Origin: Achatina immaculata
Lineage: Eukaryota; Mollusca; Gastropoda; Stylommatophora; Achatinidae
Assembly: GCA_009760885.1 (NCBI GenBank)
Contig: CM019693.1
Location: forward strand, 47,684,751 to 47,748,750
Direction: 5' to 3'
Length of the DNA stretch: 64,000 nt
The position numbers and the translations under genes were made by a program. The notes beneath the pieces are model-generated. The model searched no databases, was not told the DNA's origin, and saw only the letters and a program-made list of their open reading frames with translations. Positions 44,030 to 55,798 of the stretch are shown piece after piece; within the stretch, counting starts at the first letter, position 1; each line of letters begins with the position of its first letter.

Positions 44030-44892
44030 TAACATGAAATGTTTCTATATTGTTTAACATGCCATGATTCTATATTGTTTAACATGTCATTATTCTATAT
44101 TGTTTAACATACCATTATTCTATATTGTTTAACATGCTATGATTCTATATTGTTTCATGTGCCATGATTCTAAATTGTTTAACATGTCATTATTCTATAT
44201 TGTTTAACATGCCATGATTCTATATTGTTTAACATGCCATTATTCTAGATTGTTTAACGTGCCATTATTCTATATTGTTTAACATGCTATGATTCTAGAT
44301 TGTTTAACGTGCTATGATTCTAGATTGTTTAACATGCTATGATTCTAGAGTGTTTAACATGCCATTATTCTATATTGTTTAACATGCCATTATTCTAGAT
44401 TGTTTAACATGCCATTATTATATATTGTTTAACATGCTATGATTCTAGATTGCTTAACATGCTATGATTCTACATTGTTTAACATGCTATGATTCTAGAT
44501 TGTTTAACATGCCATTATTCTATATTGTTTAACATGCTATGATTCTAGAGTGTTTAACATGCCATTATTATATATTGTTTAACATGCTATGATTCTAGAG
44601 TGTTTAACATGCTATGATTCTATATTGTTTAACATGCTATGATTCTAGATTGTTTAACATGCCATTATTCTATATTGTTTAACATGTCATTATTCTATAT
44701 TGTTTAACATGCCATTATTCTATATTGTTTAACATGCTATGATTCTAGAGTGTTTAACATGCCATTATTCTATATTGTTTAACATGCCATTATTCTATAT
44801 TGTTTAACATGCCATTATTCTATATTGTTTAACATTACATGATTCTATATTGTTTAACATGCCATGATTCTATATTGTTTAACATGCCATGA
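44030..44892. repeat. 25-bp minisatellite, about 34 copies
   Basis: The unit is tgtttaacatgccatgattc plus tatat, period 25. The equivalent place in copy 2 (49868-49990) has only about 5 diverged units. Confidence 0.95.
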
Positions 44893-45264
44893 TTTTTATG
44901 TGTGGATTTCTTGACAGACCCTGAGCGAAGTTAACGCATGCCGGTTAATTTCATAGTTCATTAGAATGTTTAAAGTGTACACAACACCTGGAAGACACAG
45001 AGAATAGAAACTGCGTAGATAGTACTCTTTAGTTCTTTAGTAAGATCGAGAAAACATTTTTTCACCAGATGACGTTTCCGACCAGTCAACCTTACAGAGT
45101 TCTCTCGTGTGTTATAATGGGAATTAGCCAGTCTGTAAAGAACAAGTCCGGTGGTTAAATATTCCGCAGAAGAATATATTTATTGGCAGACATAGAGGAG
45201 AAACTTTATCAGAACTACAGTTTCTTGTATTTATTCTCTCTGCCTTGAAGTGAAGACACTGTCC

Positions 45265-45955
45265 CAATAGGCATTCAGCGACTCACAGCTGATATGCTTG
45301 CGTCAGGGTTAGCAACCCACAGCTGATATGCTTGCGTCAGGGTTAGCAACCCACAGCTGATATGCTTGCGTCAGGGTTAGCAACCCACAGCTGATATGCT
45401 TGCGTCAGGGTTAGCAACCCACAGCTGATATGTTTGCGTCAGGTTTAGCGACCCACAGCTGATATGATTGCATCAGGGTTAGCGACCAACAGCTGATATG
45501 ATTGCGTCAGGGTTAACGACCCACAGCTGACATGATTGCGTCAGGGTTAGCGACCCACAGCTGGTATGATTGCGTCAGAGTTAACGACCCACAGCTGATA
45601 TGCTAGCGTCAGGGTTAACGACCCACAGCTGACATGATTGCGTCAGGGTTAGCGACCCACAGCTGATATGCTTGCGTCAGTGTTAGCGAACCGTAGCTGA
45701 CCAAGACCCTGTCCCACCTGTCCATGTTGCACCCAGTAACAAGGCTAGCCTGGCTAACGGTGCAGGGATCGCCATATTTCTCTTATTGGTGGAGTCTGCT
45801 AAAGAAACATTGCACATCCCCTGGTTTTAGCTGTACTTCGGGTCTGAAAAGATAGCACAAATGAGCAGCTTCCACGCCAACACGATGCTGTGCCTTAACA
45901 TCTTCACAGCATCGGCTGCAAGGAACACCATCTCGCAGTTACAGGGAGATAGAAG
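45265..45955. repeat. dispersed SINE-like repeat, copy 2, with 34-bp array
   Basis: Same family as 34770-35350. Between 45280 and 45695 the segment cagctgatatgcttgcgtca plus gggttagcaaccca is repeated about 12 times (period 34), whereas copy 1 has it once. The remainder (gctgaccaagaccctgtccc ... aaggaacaccatctcgcagt) is single and ends in the (acaag)n run. Confidence 0.85.
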
Positions 45956-46056
45956 ATAAGACAAGACAAGACAAGACAAGACAAGACAAGATAAGACAAG
46001 ACAAGACAAGACAAGACAAGACAAGACAAGACAAGACAAGACAAGACAAGACAAGA
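45956..46056. repeat. (ACAAG)n microsatellite
   Basis: About 20 pentamers acaag at the end of the SINE-like repeat, equivalent to the (gaaa)n end of copy 1. On the minus strand it is open as repeating Ser-Cys-Leu-Val-Leu. Confidence 0.97.
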
Positions 46057-46134
46057 CAGTCTGTCTGTCTGCCTGTAGTAAACTAATGTCAAATGTTAGC
46101 GCAAAAGAGAAGGTAGAAAAACGAAGAGCAGAAT

Positions 46135-46345
46135 GTCAGACTGATGTTACATGACACTTACATTAGCCTTACAGATGTCAGATTGATGTTACATGACACG
46201 TACATTAGCCTTACAGATGTCAGACTGATGTTACATGACACGTACATTAGCCTTACAGATGTCAGACTGATGTTACATGACACTTACATTAGCCTTACAG
46301 ATGTCAGACTGATATTACATGACACTTACATTAGCCTTACAGATG
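46135..46345. repeat. 42-bp repeat, 5 copies
   Basis: The unit contains gactgatgttacatgacact and ttagccttacagatgtc. Copy 2 of the segmental duplication has this sequence once (about 50405-50440). Confidence 0.93.
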
Positions 46346-46457
46346 GCTGCAATATCGCTTCACATACTGCATACATCATTTTTCTCAGGTTACACGTGTT
46401 GAATAATTTTTTCATTCATCTCTTTCCACGCTTTTAAAAAACGTTTTTACACCACTT

Positions 46458-47690
46458 CCAGTGTCAGTCTACTCATAATCTACATTGTCAGTCTACTCAT
46501 CACCTCTAGTATCAGCCTACTCATAATCTACATTATCAGTCTACTCATTACCTCTAGTATCAGTCTACTCATAATCTACATTGTCAGTCTACTCATCACC
46601 TCTAGTATCAGTCTACTCATAATCTACATTATCAGTCTACTCATTACCTCTAGTATCAGTCTACTCATAATCTACATTATCAGTCTACTCATTACCTCTA
46701 GTATCAGTCTACTCATAATCTACATTATCAGTCTACTCATTACCTCTAGTATCAGTCTACTCATAATCTACATTGTCAGTCTACTCATCACCTCTAGTAT
46801 CAGCCTACTCATAATCTACATTATCAGTCTACTCATTACCTCTAGTATCAGTCTACTCATAATCTACATTATCAGTCTACTCATTACCTCTAGTATCAGT
46901 CTATTCATAATCTACATTATCAGTCTACTCATCACCTCTAGTATCAATCTACTCATAATCTACATTATCAGTCTACTCATTACCTCTAGTATCAGTCTAT
47001 TCATAATCTACATTATCAGTCTACTCATCAATTCTAGTATCAGTCTACTCATAATCTACATTATCAGTCTACTCATTACCTCTAGTATCAGTCTACTCAT
47101 AATCTACATTATCAGTCTACTCTTCACCTGTAGTGTCAGTCCCTTCACAATCTACATTGTCAGTCTATTCATCACCTCTAGTGTCAGTCTACTCATAATC
47201 TACATTATCAGTCTACTCATTACCTCTAGTATCAGTCTACTCATAATCTACATTATCAGTCTACTCATCACCTCTAGTATCAGTCTACTCATAATCTACA
47301 TTGTCAGTCTACTCATTACCTGTAGTGTCAGTCCCTTCACAATCTACATTGTCAGTCTACTCATCACCTCTAGTGTCAGTCTACTCATAATCTACATTAT
47401 CAGTCTACTCATCACCTCTAGTGTCAGTCTACTCATAATCTACATTATCAGTCTACTCATCACCTCTAGTGTCATCAGTCTCATCTACTCTATATTTCAT
47501 CACATTATCAGTCTACTCATACCTCTAGTATCAGTCTACTCATAATCTACATTATCAGTCTACTCATCACCTCTAGTATCAGTCTACTCATAATCTACAT
47601 TATCAGTCTACTCATTACCTGTAGTGTCAGTCTCTTCACAATCTACATTGTCAGTCTACTCATCACCTCTAGTGAAAGTTTACTCATCAT
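46458..47690. repeat. 48-bp minisatellite, about 25 copies
   Basis: Dimers of a 24-base half unit: agtctactcataatctacat and agtctactcattacctctag. Related to the arrays at 47760, 49160 and 50570 by the shared gtctactcatca core. Confidence 0.94.
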
Positions 47691-47759
47691 TTCTAGTAGC
47701 AATCTACTCATCACTTCTAGTGTGTGTATAGTCATCACCTCTGGCGTCATTTCACCGCT

Positions 47760-48645
47760 AATTTCAGTCTATTCATCACTTCTAGTGTCAACCTACTAAT
47801 CACATCCTCTGTTAATCTACTCATCACTTCTAGTGTCAACCTACTAATGACATACTCTGTTAATCTACTCATCACTTCTAGTGTCAACCTACTAATCACA
47901 TCCTCTGTTAGTCTACTCATCACTTCTAGTGTCAACCTACTAATGACATACTCTGTTAGTCTATTCATCACTTCTAGTGTCAACCTACTAATCACATCTT
48001 CTGTTAGTCTACTCATCACCTCTAATGTCAACCTACTAATCACATCTTCTGTTAGTCTACTCATCACTTCTAATGTCAACCTACTAATCACATCCTCTGT
48101 TAGTCTACTCATCACTTCTAATGTCAACCTACTAATCACATCCTCTGTTAGTCTATTCATCACTTCTAGTGTCAACCTACTAATCACATCCTCTGTTAGT
48201 CTACTCATCACCTCTAGTGTCAACCTACTAATCACATCTTCTGTTAGTCTACTCATCACTTCTAGTGTCAACCTACTAATCACATCTTCTGTTAGTCTAC
48301 TCATCACTTCTAGTGTCAACCTACTAATCACATCCTCTGTTAGTCTACTCATCACCTCTAGTGTCAACCTACTAATCACATCTTCTGTTAGTCTACTCAT
48401 CACTTCTAGTGTCAACCTACTAATCACATCTTCTGTTAGTCTACTCATCACTTCTAGTGTCAACCTACTAATCACATCCTCTGTTAGTCTACTCATCACC
48501 TCTAGTGTCAACCTACTAATCACATCCTCTGTTAGTCTACTCATCACCTCTAGCGAACGTTTACTCATCATTTCTAATATCAATCTACTCATCACTTCTA
48601 GTGTCAACCTACTAATCACATCCTCTGTTAGTCTACTCATCACCT
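47760..48645. repeat. 48-bp minisatellite, about 18 copies
   Basis: The unit is tctagtgtcaacctactaat plus cacatcctctgttagtctac and tcatcact. Because 48 is divisible by 3 it keeps 366 codons open on the plus strand and 327 on the minus (repeat RLTLEVMSRLTEDVIS); no start, splice or codon-bias evidence favours translation. Confidence 0.95.
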
Positions 48646-48649
48646 CTAG

Positions 48650-49080
48650 CGTCAGTCCACTAAACATTTCCAAGCAGATCAGAGCGATAGACTCGGATGA
48701 GACAACTGCCAGGTCTGATCCTAATATCACTCACATCACGGGGATAAACCTCATGAAATTCAAGTTGCAAGGTTGGAAACTAGTGAGGTTCAGAATACCA
48801 GCTCACAACCTACTCATGCTCTAAGACAACCAGAAGGACTGTAGAGTTTTGCTTTGTTGTTTCATGACCTAGCAAGCAAGATGTTGCAGATACTGGCAGT
48901 GGGCTCTGTCTCCAGACAACTACAGCTCTAGATGTAGCCTGCATATGTAGCCAGGACACGATAGATGCTATCAAATAACTCGCTAAAATCTTTATCAAAG
49001 CTGAGGAAGTTATAATGGAAAAGAAAATTCGCAAGAATCTGAAAATGACAATCTCCGGGAAGAAATATTGTTACTCTAAG
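48650..49080 (+). pseudogene. unrecognised coding-like segment, copy 1 (broken)
   Basis: Reads SKQIRAIDSDETTARSDPN, THITGINLMKFKL, then after frame change and stops LCLQTTTALDVACICSQD. The same residues in copy 2 are open. Conserved frame over two diverged copies suggests former coding. Family unknown. Confidence 0.4.
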
Positions 49081-49159
49081 GTGGACATTCAAAATCAGAC
49101 TTTCTGTATAACTGAATAATGGATCACATGGAAAACAACAACAGAGTAATCAAATCAGT

Positions 49160-49570
49160 GTTAGTCCACTCATCAGTCCACTCATCAGCCCACTCATTAG
49201 TCCACTCATCGGTCCACTCATCAGTCCACTCATCAGTTCACATATCAGTCCACTCATCAGTCCACTCATAGGTCCACTCTCCTCTCATCAGTCCACTCAT
49301 CAGTCCACTCATCAGTCTACTCAACAGTCCACTCATCAGTCTTCTCATCATTCTACTCAGTCTACTCATCAGTCCACTCATCAATCTACTCATCAGTCTA
49401 CTCATCAGTCTACGCATCAGTCTACTCATCAGTCCACTCATCAGTCCACTCATCAGATCTAGTGTCAGTCTGCTCATCAGTCTACTCATCAGATCTCTCA
49501 TCAGTCTACTCATCAGTCTACTCATCAGTCTACTCATCAGATCTAGTGTCAGTCTGCTCATCAACGTTAG
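49160..49570. repeat. 12-bp minisatellite, about 34 copies
   Basis: The unit is tcagtccactca/tcagtctactca, with longer units (agatctagtg) interspersed. This is the shortest form of the gtctactcatca array family. Confidence 0.93.
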
Positions 49571-50569
49571 TCTATTTATCACCACTACTATCATTCCAAG
49601 AAGGGGCCGTTCCAAGAACCAACAAAGAGAAATTAATTCCCATTCTCTCCCAGAGTAAATTTTGATTGGAAATGTAGCGAGAAAGAAACGGAAGGAAGTT
49701 CTTTTATAATTTAAAAGAATATTGGACGGGTTTAAAACGTGCTGCTTGTCTTTGTATTTAGATTACCTAAAAAACGCTTTGATCAACAATGCGTATAAAT
49801 GTAAGTGATATGTCAAGATTTCCAGTGGTTGTTTTGGTGTGAAAGAGTAAAGGATATTAAAATCAGTTTAACATGCCATGATTCTGTATTGTTTAATATG
49901 CCATGATTCTCTATTGTTTACTATGTCATGATTATGTATTGTTTAGCATGCCATGATTTAATACTTTTTTTACATACCAAGATTTTTTTTTTGTGTGGAT
50001 TCCAATGACAGACCGTGATTCAAGTTAATTCAGGACGGTTAATGGGCATTTTTTAACAACTTACAAAACACCCAGGAAACACAGAGAATAAAAACTGCGT
50101 ACATAATGCGAGCGCTTTAGTTCTTTATTAAGATCGGGAAAACATTTCTTGACCAGACTACGTAAGAGATCAGTCAACTTGACAGAGACTTTTCATGTGT
50201 TATAGTGGGAGTTCCCGAAGCTACACACGGCATGTATGAACCGGAGATTCCGCACAAGAATATACTTGTAGACAGACACAGACTACTAACTTTGTCAGAC
50301 TTATAGTTTCTTGCACTTCTTCTATATGTCTGTAAGCCTATGCTAAACTAATATCAAATGTTAGCGAAAGAGAGAAAGTGGAGAAATGAAAAGCAGAATA
50401 TCAAACTCATGCCACGTTACATTAAAGTTAGCGTTATAGATTGCTACAGTAACGCTATACATTATATGTAAGTCATTTTTCTCTGATTAAGAGTGTCGAA
50501 TATTTTGTAAAATACTACTCCTTCTATCCAGTTTTTTTTTGTACACCACTTCCAATGTCTAATCTAATG

Positions 50570-51715
50570 TGAATCTACTCATCATATCTAGAGTCAGTCT
50601 ACTCATCATCTCTAGTGTCAGTCTACTCATCATCTGTAGTGTCAGTCTACTCATCATCTTCAGTGTCAATCCACTCATCATCTCTAGTGTCAGTCTACTC
50701 ATCATCTCTAGTATCAGTATATTCATCATCTTCAGTGTCAATCCACTCATCATCTTCAGTGTACGTCTACTCATCATCTATAGTGCCAATCTACTCATCA
50801 TCTCTAGTGTCAGTCTACTCATCATCTCTAGTGTGTCTACTCATCATCTTCAACGCTAATCCACTCATCATCTATAGCCTCAGTCTACTCATCATCTATA
50901 GTGCCAATCTACTCATCATCTCTAGTGTCAGTCTACTCATCATCTCTAGTGTCAGTCTACTCATCATCTCTAGTGTCAGTCTACTCATCATCTCTAGTGT
51001 CAGTCTACTCATCATCTCTAGTGTCAGTCTACTCATCATCTCTAGTGTCAGTCTACTCATCATCTTCAACGTTAATCTACTCATCATCTATAGCCTCAGT
51101 CTACTCATCACCTTCAGTATCAATCCACTCATCATCTCTAGTGTCAGTCTACTCATCATCTCTAGCCTCTGTCTACTCATCACCTTCAGTATCAATCCAC
51201 TCATCATCTCTAGTGTCAGTCTACTCATCATCTCTAGCCTCTGTCTACTCATCACCTTCAGTATCAATCCACTCATCATCTCTAGTGTCAGTCTACTCAT
51301 CATCTCTAGTGTCAGTCTACTCATCATCTTCAGTGTCAATTTACTCATCATCTCTAATGTCAGTCTACCCATTATCTCTTGTATCAGTCTACTTATCATT
51401 TCTAGTGTCAGTCAACTCATTATCTTCAATGTCATTCCACTCATCATCTCTAATGTCAGTCTACTAATCATCTTCAATGTCCATCTACTCATCATCTCTA
51501 GTGTCAGTCTACTCATCATCTCTAGTGTCAGTCAACTCATCATCTTCAATGTCAATCCACTCATCATCTCTAGTGTCAGTCTACTCATCATCTCTAGTAT
51601 CCGTCTACTCATCATCTCTAGTGTCAATCTACTCACCATCTCGTGTCAGTGTATTAATCACTTCCAGTGTCAGTCACATCCATTTTCAATTTACTCATAA
51701 CCTCCAGTGATAATT
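50570..51715. repeat. 24-bp minisatellite, about 47 copies
   Basis: The unit is tctctagtgtcagtctactc plus atca; ttcagtatcaatcc and tctagcctctg variants form a 96-bp higher-order unit repeated at 51100-51290. It keeps several hundred codons open on both strands. Confidence 0.94.
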
Positions 51716-51786
51716 TAATCATCACCTCCTCTGTGATTCTACTCATCACTTCAACTTCACTCTACTCATCACTGCCACTGTCAGTC

Positions 51787-52273
51787 GATTCACCATTTTC
51801 AGTGGCAAGCAGATAAAAGCGACAGTCTCAGATCAGACACCTGCCAGGTATGATGCTAACATCACTCACGTTACGGGGCTAAACCTTCTGAGGTTCAGGT
51901 TCATCATCATCATCAGGTGCCGTGCCCACTGGCGTTGGCTAATGTGCTTCTCCGGAGTACGCGATCCTTCATGCAGGCCATCAGCTCAGCTGAGATTCAT
52001 GTTATCGTTTTGAAAACTACTGAGGTTCGGAAAGGCAGCTCTGAACTTACTAATGTTCTAAGACCACCAGATGGACTGACGACTAAAGAGCTAAGCTCTG
52101 TTGTTTCATGTCCTAGCAAGCACGACGATTTAGATACTGATAGTGTGCTCTGTCTCCAGACAACTACAGCTCTAGATGTAGCCACACTATGTATCCAAGC
52201 CATGATGGATGCTGTCAAAGATCTCGCTAAAGTTATGAAGGCTATGGAAAGTGAAATGCATAGAAGAAAATAA
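51787..52273 (+). CDS. unrecognised coding-like segment, copy 2
   Basis: GKQIKATVSDQTPARYDAN and THVTGLNLLRFRF read first; then, after a nested LINE end and in another frame, LKTTEVRKGSSELTNVLRPP, SVVSCPSKHDDLDTDSVL, CLQTTTALDVATLCIQAMM and DAVKDLAKVMKAMESEM to a stop at 52271-52273. The last part is an amphipathic helix. It is open here but broken in copy 1. It may be a terminal exon or a domesticated repeat protein; no homologue recognised. Confidence 0.4.
51901..51990 (-). mobile_element. 90-bp LINE family 1 3' end
   Basis: tcatcatcatcatcaggtgc then cgtgcccactggcgttggct is the reverse complement of the family-1 3' end with its (GAT)n tail. Extremely 5'-truncated; it interrupts the coding-like segment, and copy 1 lacks it. 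Confidence 0.88.
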
Positions 52274-52299
52274 ATCGCCACTATAAGATTATGATTATG

Positions 52300-53010
52300 A
52301 TTGTTAAAATACCAAATAAAAAGCAACCTTAGTGACTGTAACAACTGGAGAGGAGTAACCTTAATATCAGTTGTGTCAAAAGTATTTTGCATGGTCATTT
52401 TGAATAGATTCAAAGATATAGTGGATACTGCAATGAGAGAAGAACAAGCAGGATTTCGAAAAGGGAGAAGCTGTCTCGACCAGATCTTTTCTCTCAGAAT
52501 AATACTTGAAGAACATATTGAAAAGCAGAAACCATTAATACTGAACTTCATATATTTTAAAAAGGCATTTGATAGCATACACAGATATTCATTATGGAAA
52601 ATCTTATGTCTATATGGAATACCATCTAAAATTGTCAACATCATTAAGGACTTCTACAATGGATATGTTTGTGCAGTCAAGACAGAAGAAGGGATGAGAG
52701 AATGGTTCCAGATTGAAACAAGTGTGAAACAAGGATGTATACTGTCTCCTTTACTTTTTGGGATTACAATAGACTTCATAATGAAATAATGCTGTACAGG
52801 TAAGACAGGTATTGACTGGTTACATGAGACCCAACTAGAAGACCTTGATTTGCTGATGACATAACTCTTATCAGTAATAATGTGAATTCCATGCAAGAAA
52901 AAACAGATAGCCTATCTTCACTGGCTAGAAAAATAGGACTTGAAATTAACAAGGACAAAACAAAAATAATGAAAGTTCCTCTCAATCAAAATGGAAAAAT
53001 ACACATAGAA
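52300..53010 (+). pseudogene. LINE reverse transcriptase fragment
   Basis: Residues LSDCNNWRGVTLISVVSKVF, EEQAGFRKGRSCLDQIFSL, FIYFKKAFDSIHRYSLWK and SVKQGCILSPLLFGITIDF are RT motifs; the palm Asp of motif A is Tyr (FIYF instead of FIDF). After a stop, LEDLDLLMT replaces the FADD segment through a frameshift, and LARKIGLEINKDKTKIMK follows. Both ends truncated; ends in gaatgaatgaatgaat. Confidence 0.88.
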
Positions 53011-53044
53011 GGGACAGAATGAATGAATGAATAAACTTTATTTT

Positions 53045-53300
53045 TAAAGGGTAACTAGTTTGGTTTGGGGTAGTAATTACGAGTTTCCCCTAGGTTGATT
53101 TGGGGTAGTGTTTATTCCCGCTAGCTTGGTTTGGGGTACTAATTATTTCCCCTAAGTTGGTTGGGGTAGTGTTTATTTCCCTTAGATTGGTTTGGGGTGG
53201 TAATTATTTCCCTTAGGTTGGTTTGGTGTAGTAATTATTTCCCCTAGAATGGTTTTGGATAGTGTTTATTTCCCTGGGTTGGTTTGGTCTAGTACTTATT
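53045..53300. repeat. 31-bp minisatellite left of LINE/PLE block
   Basis: The units contain ggtttggggtagtaattatt plus tccccta. It resumes at 58540-58622, so the LINE block landed inside it. Confidence 0.9.
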
Positions 53301-53302
53301 TT

Positions 53303-55491
53303 TAATGCCAAAGTTGGCAAAGGAAGAACTTCAGACATCGTTGGTGACTATGGACTGGGGGAGGGAAATGACAAAGGTTATAAATTAATTGAATGGGCAA
53401 GAATACACAGCATGGTTGTAGGAAACACCTGGTTTAAACAATATCCTCAAAGATTGGCAACGTGGTGCAGCCCAGACAAAAAGACATTTAACCAGATAGA
53501 CTACATATTAATCAACAAACGATTCCGCAATGCATTACTGACAACAAAAACCATGCCAGGAGCTGACTACAATAGTGACCATGACCCACTCTGTGTAAAA
53601 AATAGAATAAAGCTAAAGAAAGCAGGCAGAAAAGTGAGAAACATCAAACTGAATACAGAACTTCTTAAAAATGACCAAGAACTGCGAGAACAATACAAAG
53701 TTATTATAACAAATAGATACATTGCAATAGCAAAGATAAACAGTATAGATGAACAATGGGCAATGTTAAGAGATTCTATCCACCAAACTGTTAAGGAGAT
53801 AATACCAACAAAAAAGAAGCCTCTAAAAATAAATGGATGACAGACGACATCTTAGGACTGACGGAAAAGTGGAGGAGGAGTAAAAATAACGAGGACAAAT
53901 ATAGCAAGATAAAGAAATAAGACGCAAATGCAGAGATACAAAAGAAGTGTGGTTAAATGAACAGTGCAGACAGATAGAGGACTCTCATAATAAAGACAGC
54001 AAAAACATGCACAAACGAATTAATGAACTCACAGGCAGGAAAACAAAATATACCACAGGATGCCTGAAATCAAAAGAAGGTAAAATGTTAATGGGAAAAG
54101 AAGACAATGTGGACAGGTGGACAGAGTACATCGGTGAGCTATATGGAGGAGAAAGACCAGAATTAACACCAGATGCTGAAAACTGTGATGGACCACCAAT
54201 ACTTGAAGATGAAATCATAGATGCCATCAAACACATGAAGAAATGAAAAGCGACTGGGCCTGATAATATAACAATAGAAGAAATAGAGGCACTAGAGAAG
54301 ACAGGAACAAAAATAATAACCAAGTTCTTGAATGACATTTACAACAGTGGTTATATTCCCAGTGACCTGATTAAATCCACGTTTATAGCACTACCAAAGA
54401 AACCAGGTGCAAAGGAATGTGATGATCACCGGACTATCAGCCTCTCATGTCACATAACGAAGCTACTTCTGAGAACCATTATGATAAGAACAAGGGAAAA
54501 GATAAAATGGAAATAGCAGATGAACAGTTTGGATTTGTTGAAGGAAAGGGAACACACAATGCCATTTATGCTTTACGAACACTAACAGAAAGAGCTTTAG
54601 AAGTACAGAAAGATCTCTACTTATGCTTCATTGATTACACCAAGGCATTTGACAAGGTGAAACATAATGAAATTATTAAAATGCTTGAAGACATCAATAT
54701 AGACGGCAAAGACCTGAGGATTGTAAAACATCTATACTGGCAGCAAGAAAAATCAATTCGAGTTGAAAATAGAACTGGAAAATATCAACCTATAAATCAA
54801 GGGGTGCGACAAGGATGTGTACTATCTCCAGACCTTTTTACTCTGTACAGCGAGAATATTTAAAAACGATCATCACAGAACTAGGCATAAAAATTGGAGG
54901 ATACAATATTAACAACCTTCGGTATGCTGACGACACAGTACTGATAGCTTAGAACCAATAAGACCTGCAAAATCTCTTTGATAAAGTCGCCAAAGAAAGT
55001 GGACAGAAAGGTCTTACTTTGAACATCAAAAAGACAGAGACTATGGTTATATCTAGGAAGGAGAATCCACCAGCATGCAGTATAAAATTAAACGGAACTA
55101 TTCTAAAACAGGTACAGAAATTCAAATACCTTGGAGCAGTAATAACTTCAGTTTGGAAATGCAGAACAGAAATAAGGAACAGAATAGACCAAGCAAAGAC
55201 TGCATTTCAGAGAATGAGAAACATATTAGCCAACACATCCTTATCAATGAATGTTAAAAAACGAGTCCTAAAATACTATATTGAACCTATCTTGTTAAAT
55301 GGAAGTGAATCATGGACAATAGACAAATCTGCACAAAAATCATTGGAAGCAGCAGAAATGTGGTTTATTAGAAGAATGTTGCGAATCCCCTGGACAGCAA
55401 AAATAACTAATGAAGAATGTATGAGAAGAGCTGGAGAGACAAAAAAACCTTGTCAAAAAGATAAGAGAGAGACAATGTACTTTCATAGGAC
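53303..55491 (+). pseudogene. LINE family 1 EN-RT, interrupted by PLE-A
   Basis: Begins in the endonuclease (FNAKVGKGRTSDIVGDYG), continues with GNTWFKQYP, DKKTFNQIDYILINKRF and YNSDHDPLCVKN (SDH intact), then loses frame at 53838. Linker and RT follow in pieces: LTGRKTKYTTGCLKSKEG, stop at 54244, KATGPDNITIEE, FIALPKKPGAKECDDHRTIS, frameshift at about 54515, DEQFGFVEGKGTHNAIYAL, CFIDYTKAFDKVKHNE, GVRQGCVLSPDLFTLYS, RYADDTVLIA (YADD intact) and stop. Then LGAVITSVWKCRTEIRNRID, LLNGSESWTIDKS and AEMWFIRRMLRIPWT. 5'-truncated. Confidence 0.92.
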
Positions 55492-55798
55492 AGATGAAAG
55501 GGATGGCGACTGCAGTAAAACTGGTTTAAATAAAGGTTTGAAGTACATAGGGGAGACTGGCTTACGGTTAGGAGATCGATTTCGCCAGCATCTCAGTGAT
55601 ATTTTTAAGAGGGCCTGGACAACTGTAGCTAAACATTTTTGCCTTGGCAACCACAGGGGCAAACAGGACATTTCTGTTAGTGCGATCCGCTCTTGTTCTG
55701 CTGATGTACGATCTCGGAGGGTCCTAGAACAGCGCCTTATTTTCCAGACTGGCTGTCTCCACCCAGCTGGAATTAACAATGTCTTCAGCTTTCTGTAA
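55019..55798 (+). other. fortuitous LINE-PLE fusion frame (259 codons)
   Basis: The open frame runs from LINE RT C-terminus (NIKKTETMVISRK ... AEMWFIRRML) across the PLE insertion point at 55491 into the PLE GIY-YIG domain (LKYIGETGLRLGDRFRQH ... LEQRLIFQTGC, ending NNVFSFL). In the duplicated copy a 2-base loss (57307) breaks the same frame. No promoter is apparent. Confidence 0.6.

Larger units (their letters stand above)
43800..49100. repeat. old segmental duplication, copy 1
   Basis: Collinear with 49615-52275. Matching blocks: gaaattaactcccat.../gaaattaattcccat... (43830/49630), gacagaccctgagcgaagtt/gacagaccgtgattcaagtt (44920/50008), atgttagcgcaaaagagaa/atgttagcgaaagagagaa (46092/50357), ttacaccacttccagtgtc/tacaccacttccaatgtc (46448/50540) and cagacaactacagctctaga (48913/52156). 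Copy 1 is longer because its arrays expanded and it took in the dispersed repeat at 45265. Confidence 0.85.
49615..52275. repeat. old segmental duplication, copy 2
   Basis: Counterpart of 43800-49100, lacking the SINE-like repeat and with much shorter arrays at 49868-49990. Base identity in non-array blocks looks like roughly three quarters by eye. Confidence 0.85.

Noticed and set aside
45827..46092. Minus-strand repeats of Ser-Cys-Leu-Val-Leu as a small protein
   Set aside because: Simple translation of the (acaag)n microsatellite.
47724..48824. 366- and 327-codon overlapping frames in the 48-bp array
   Set aside because: Open on both strands because 48 is a multiple of 3. No splice, start or composition evidence; the peptide is pure repeat.
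49238..49615. Met/Ser/Arg-rich 125-codon minus-strand frame
   Set aside because: Translation of the 12-bp array.
50615..51700. 361-codon Ser/Ile/Leu-rich frame
   Set aside because: Artefact of the 24-bp array; the antisense strand is equally open.
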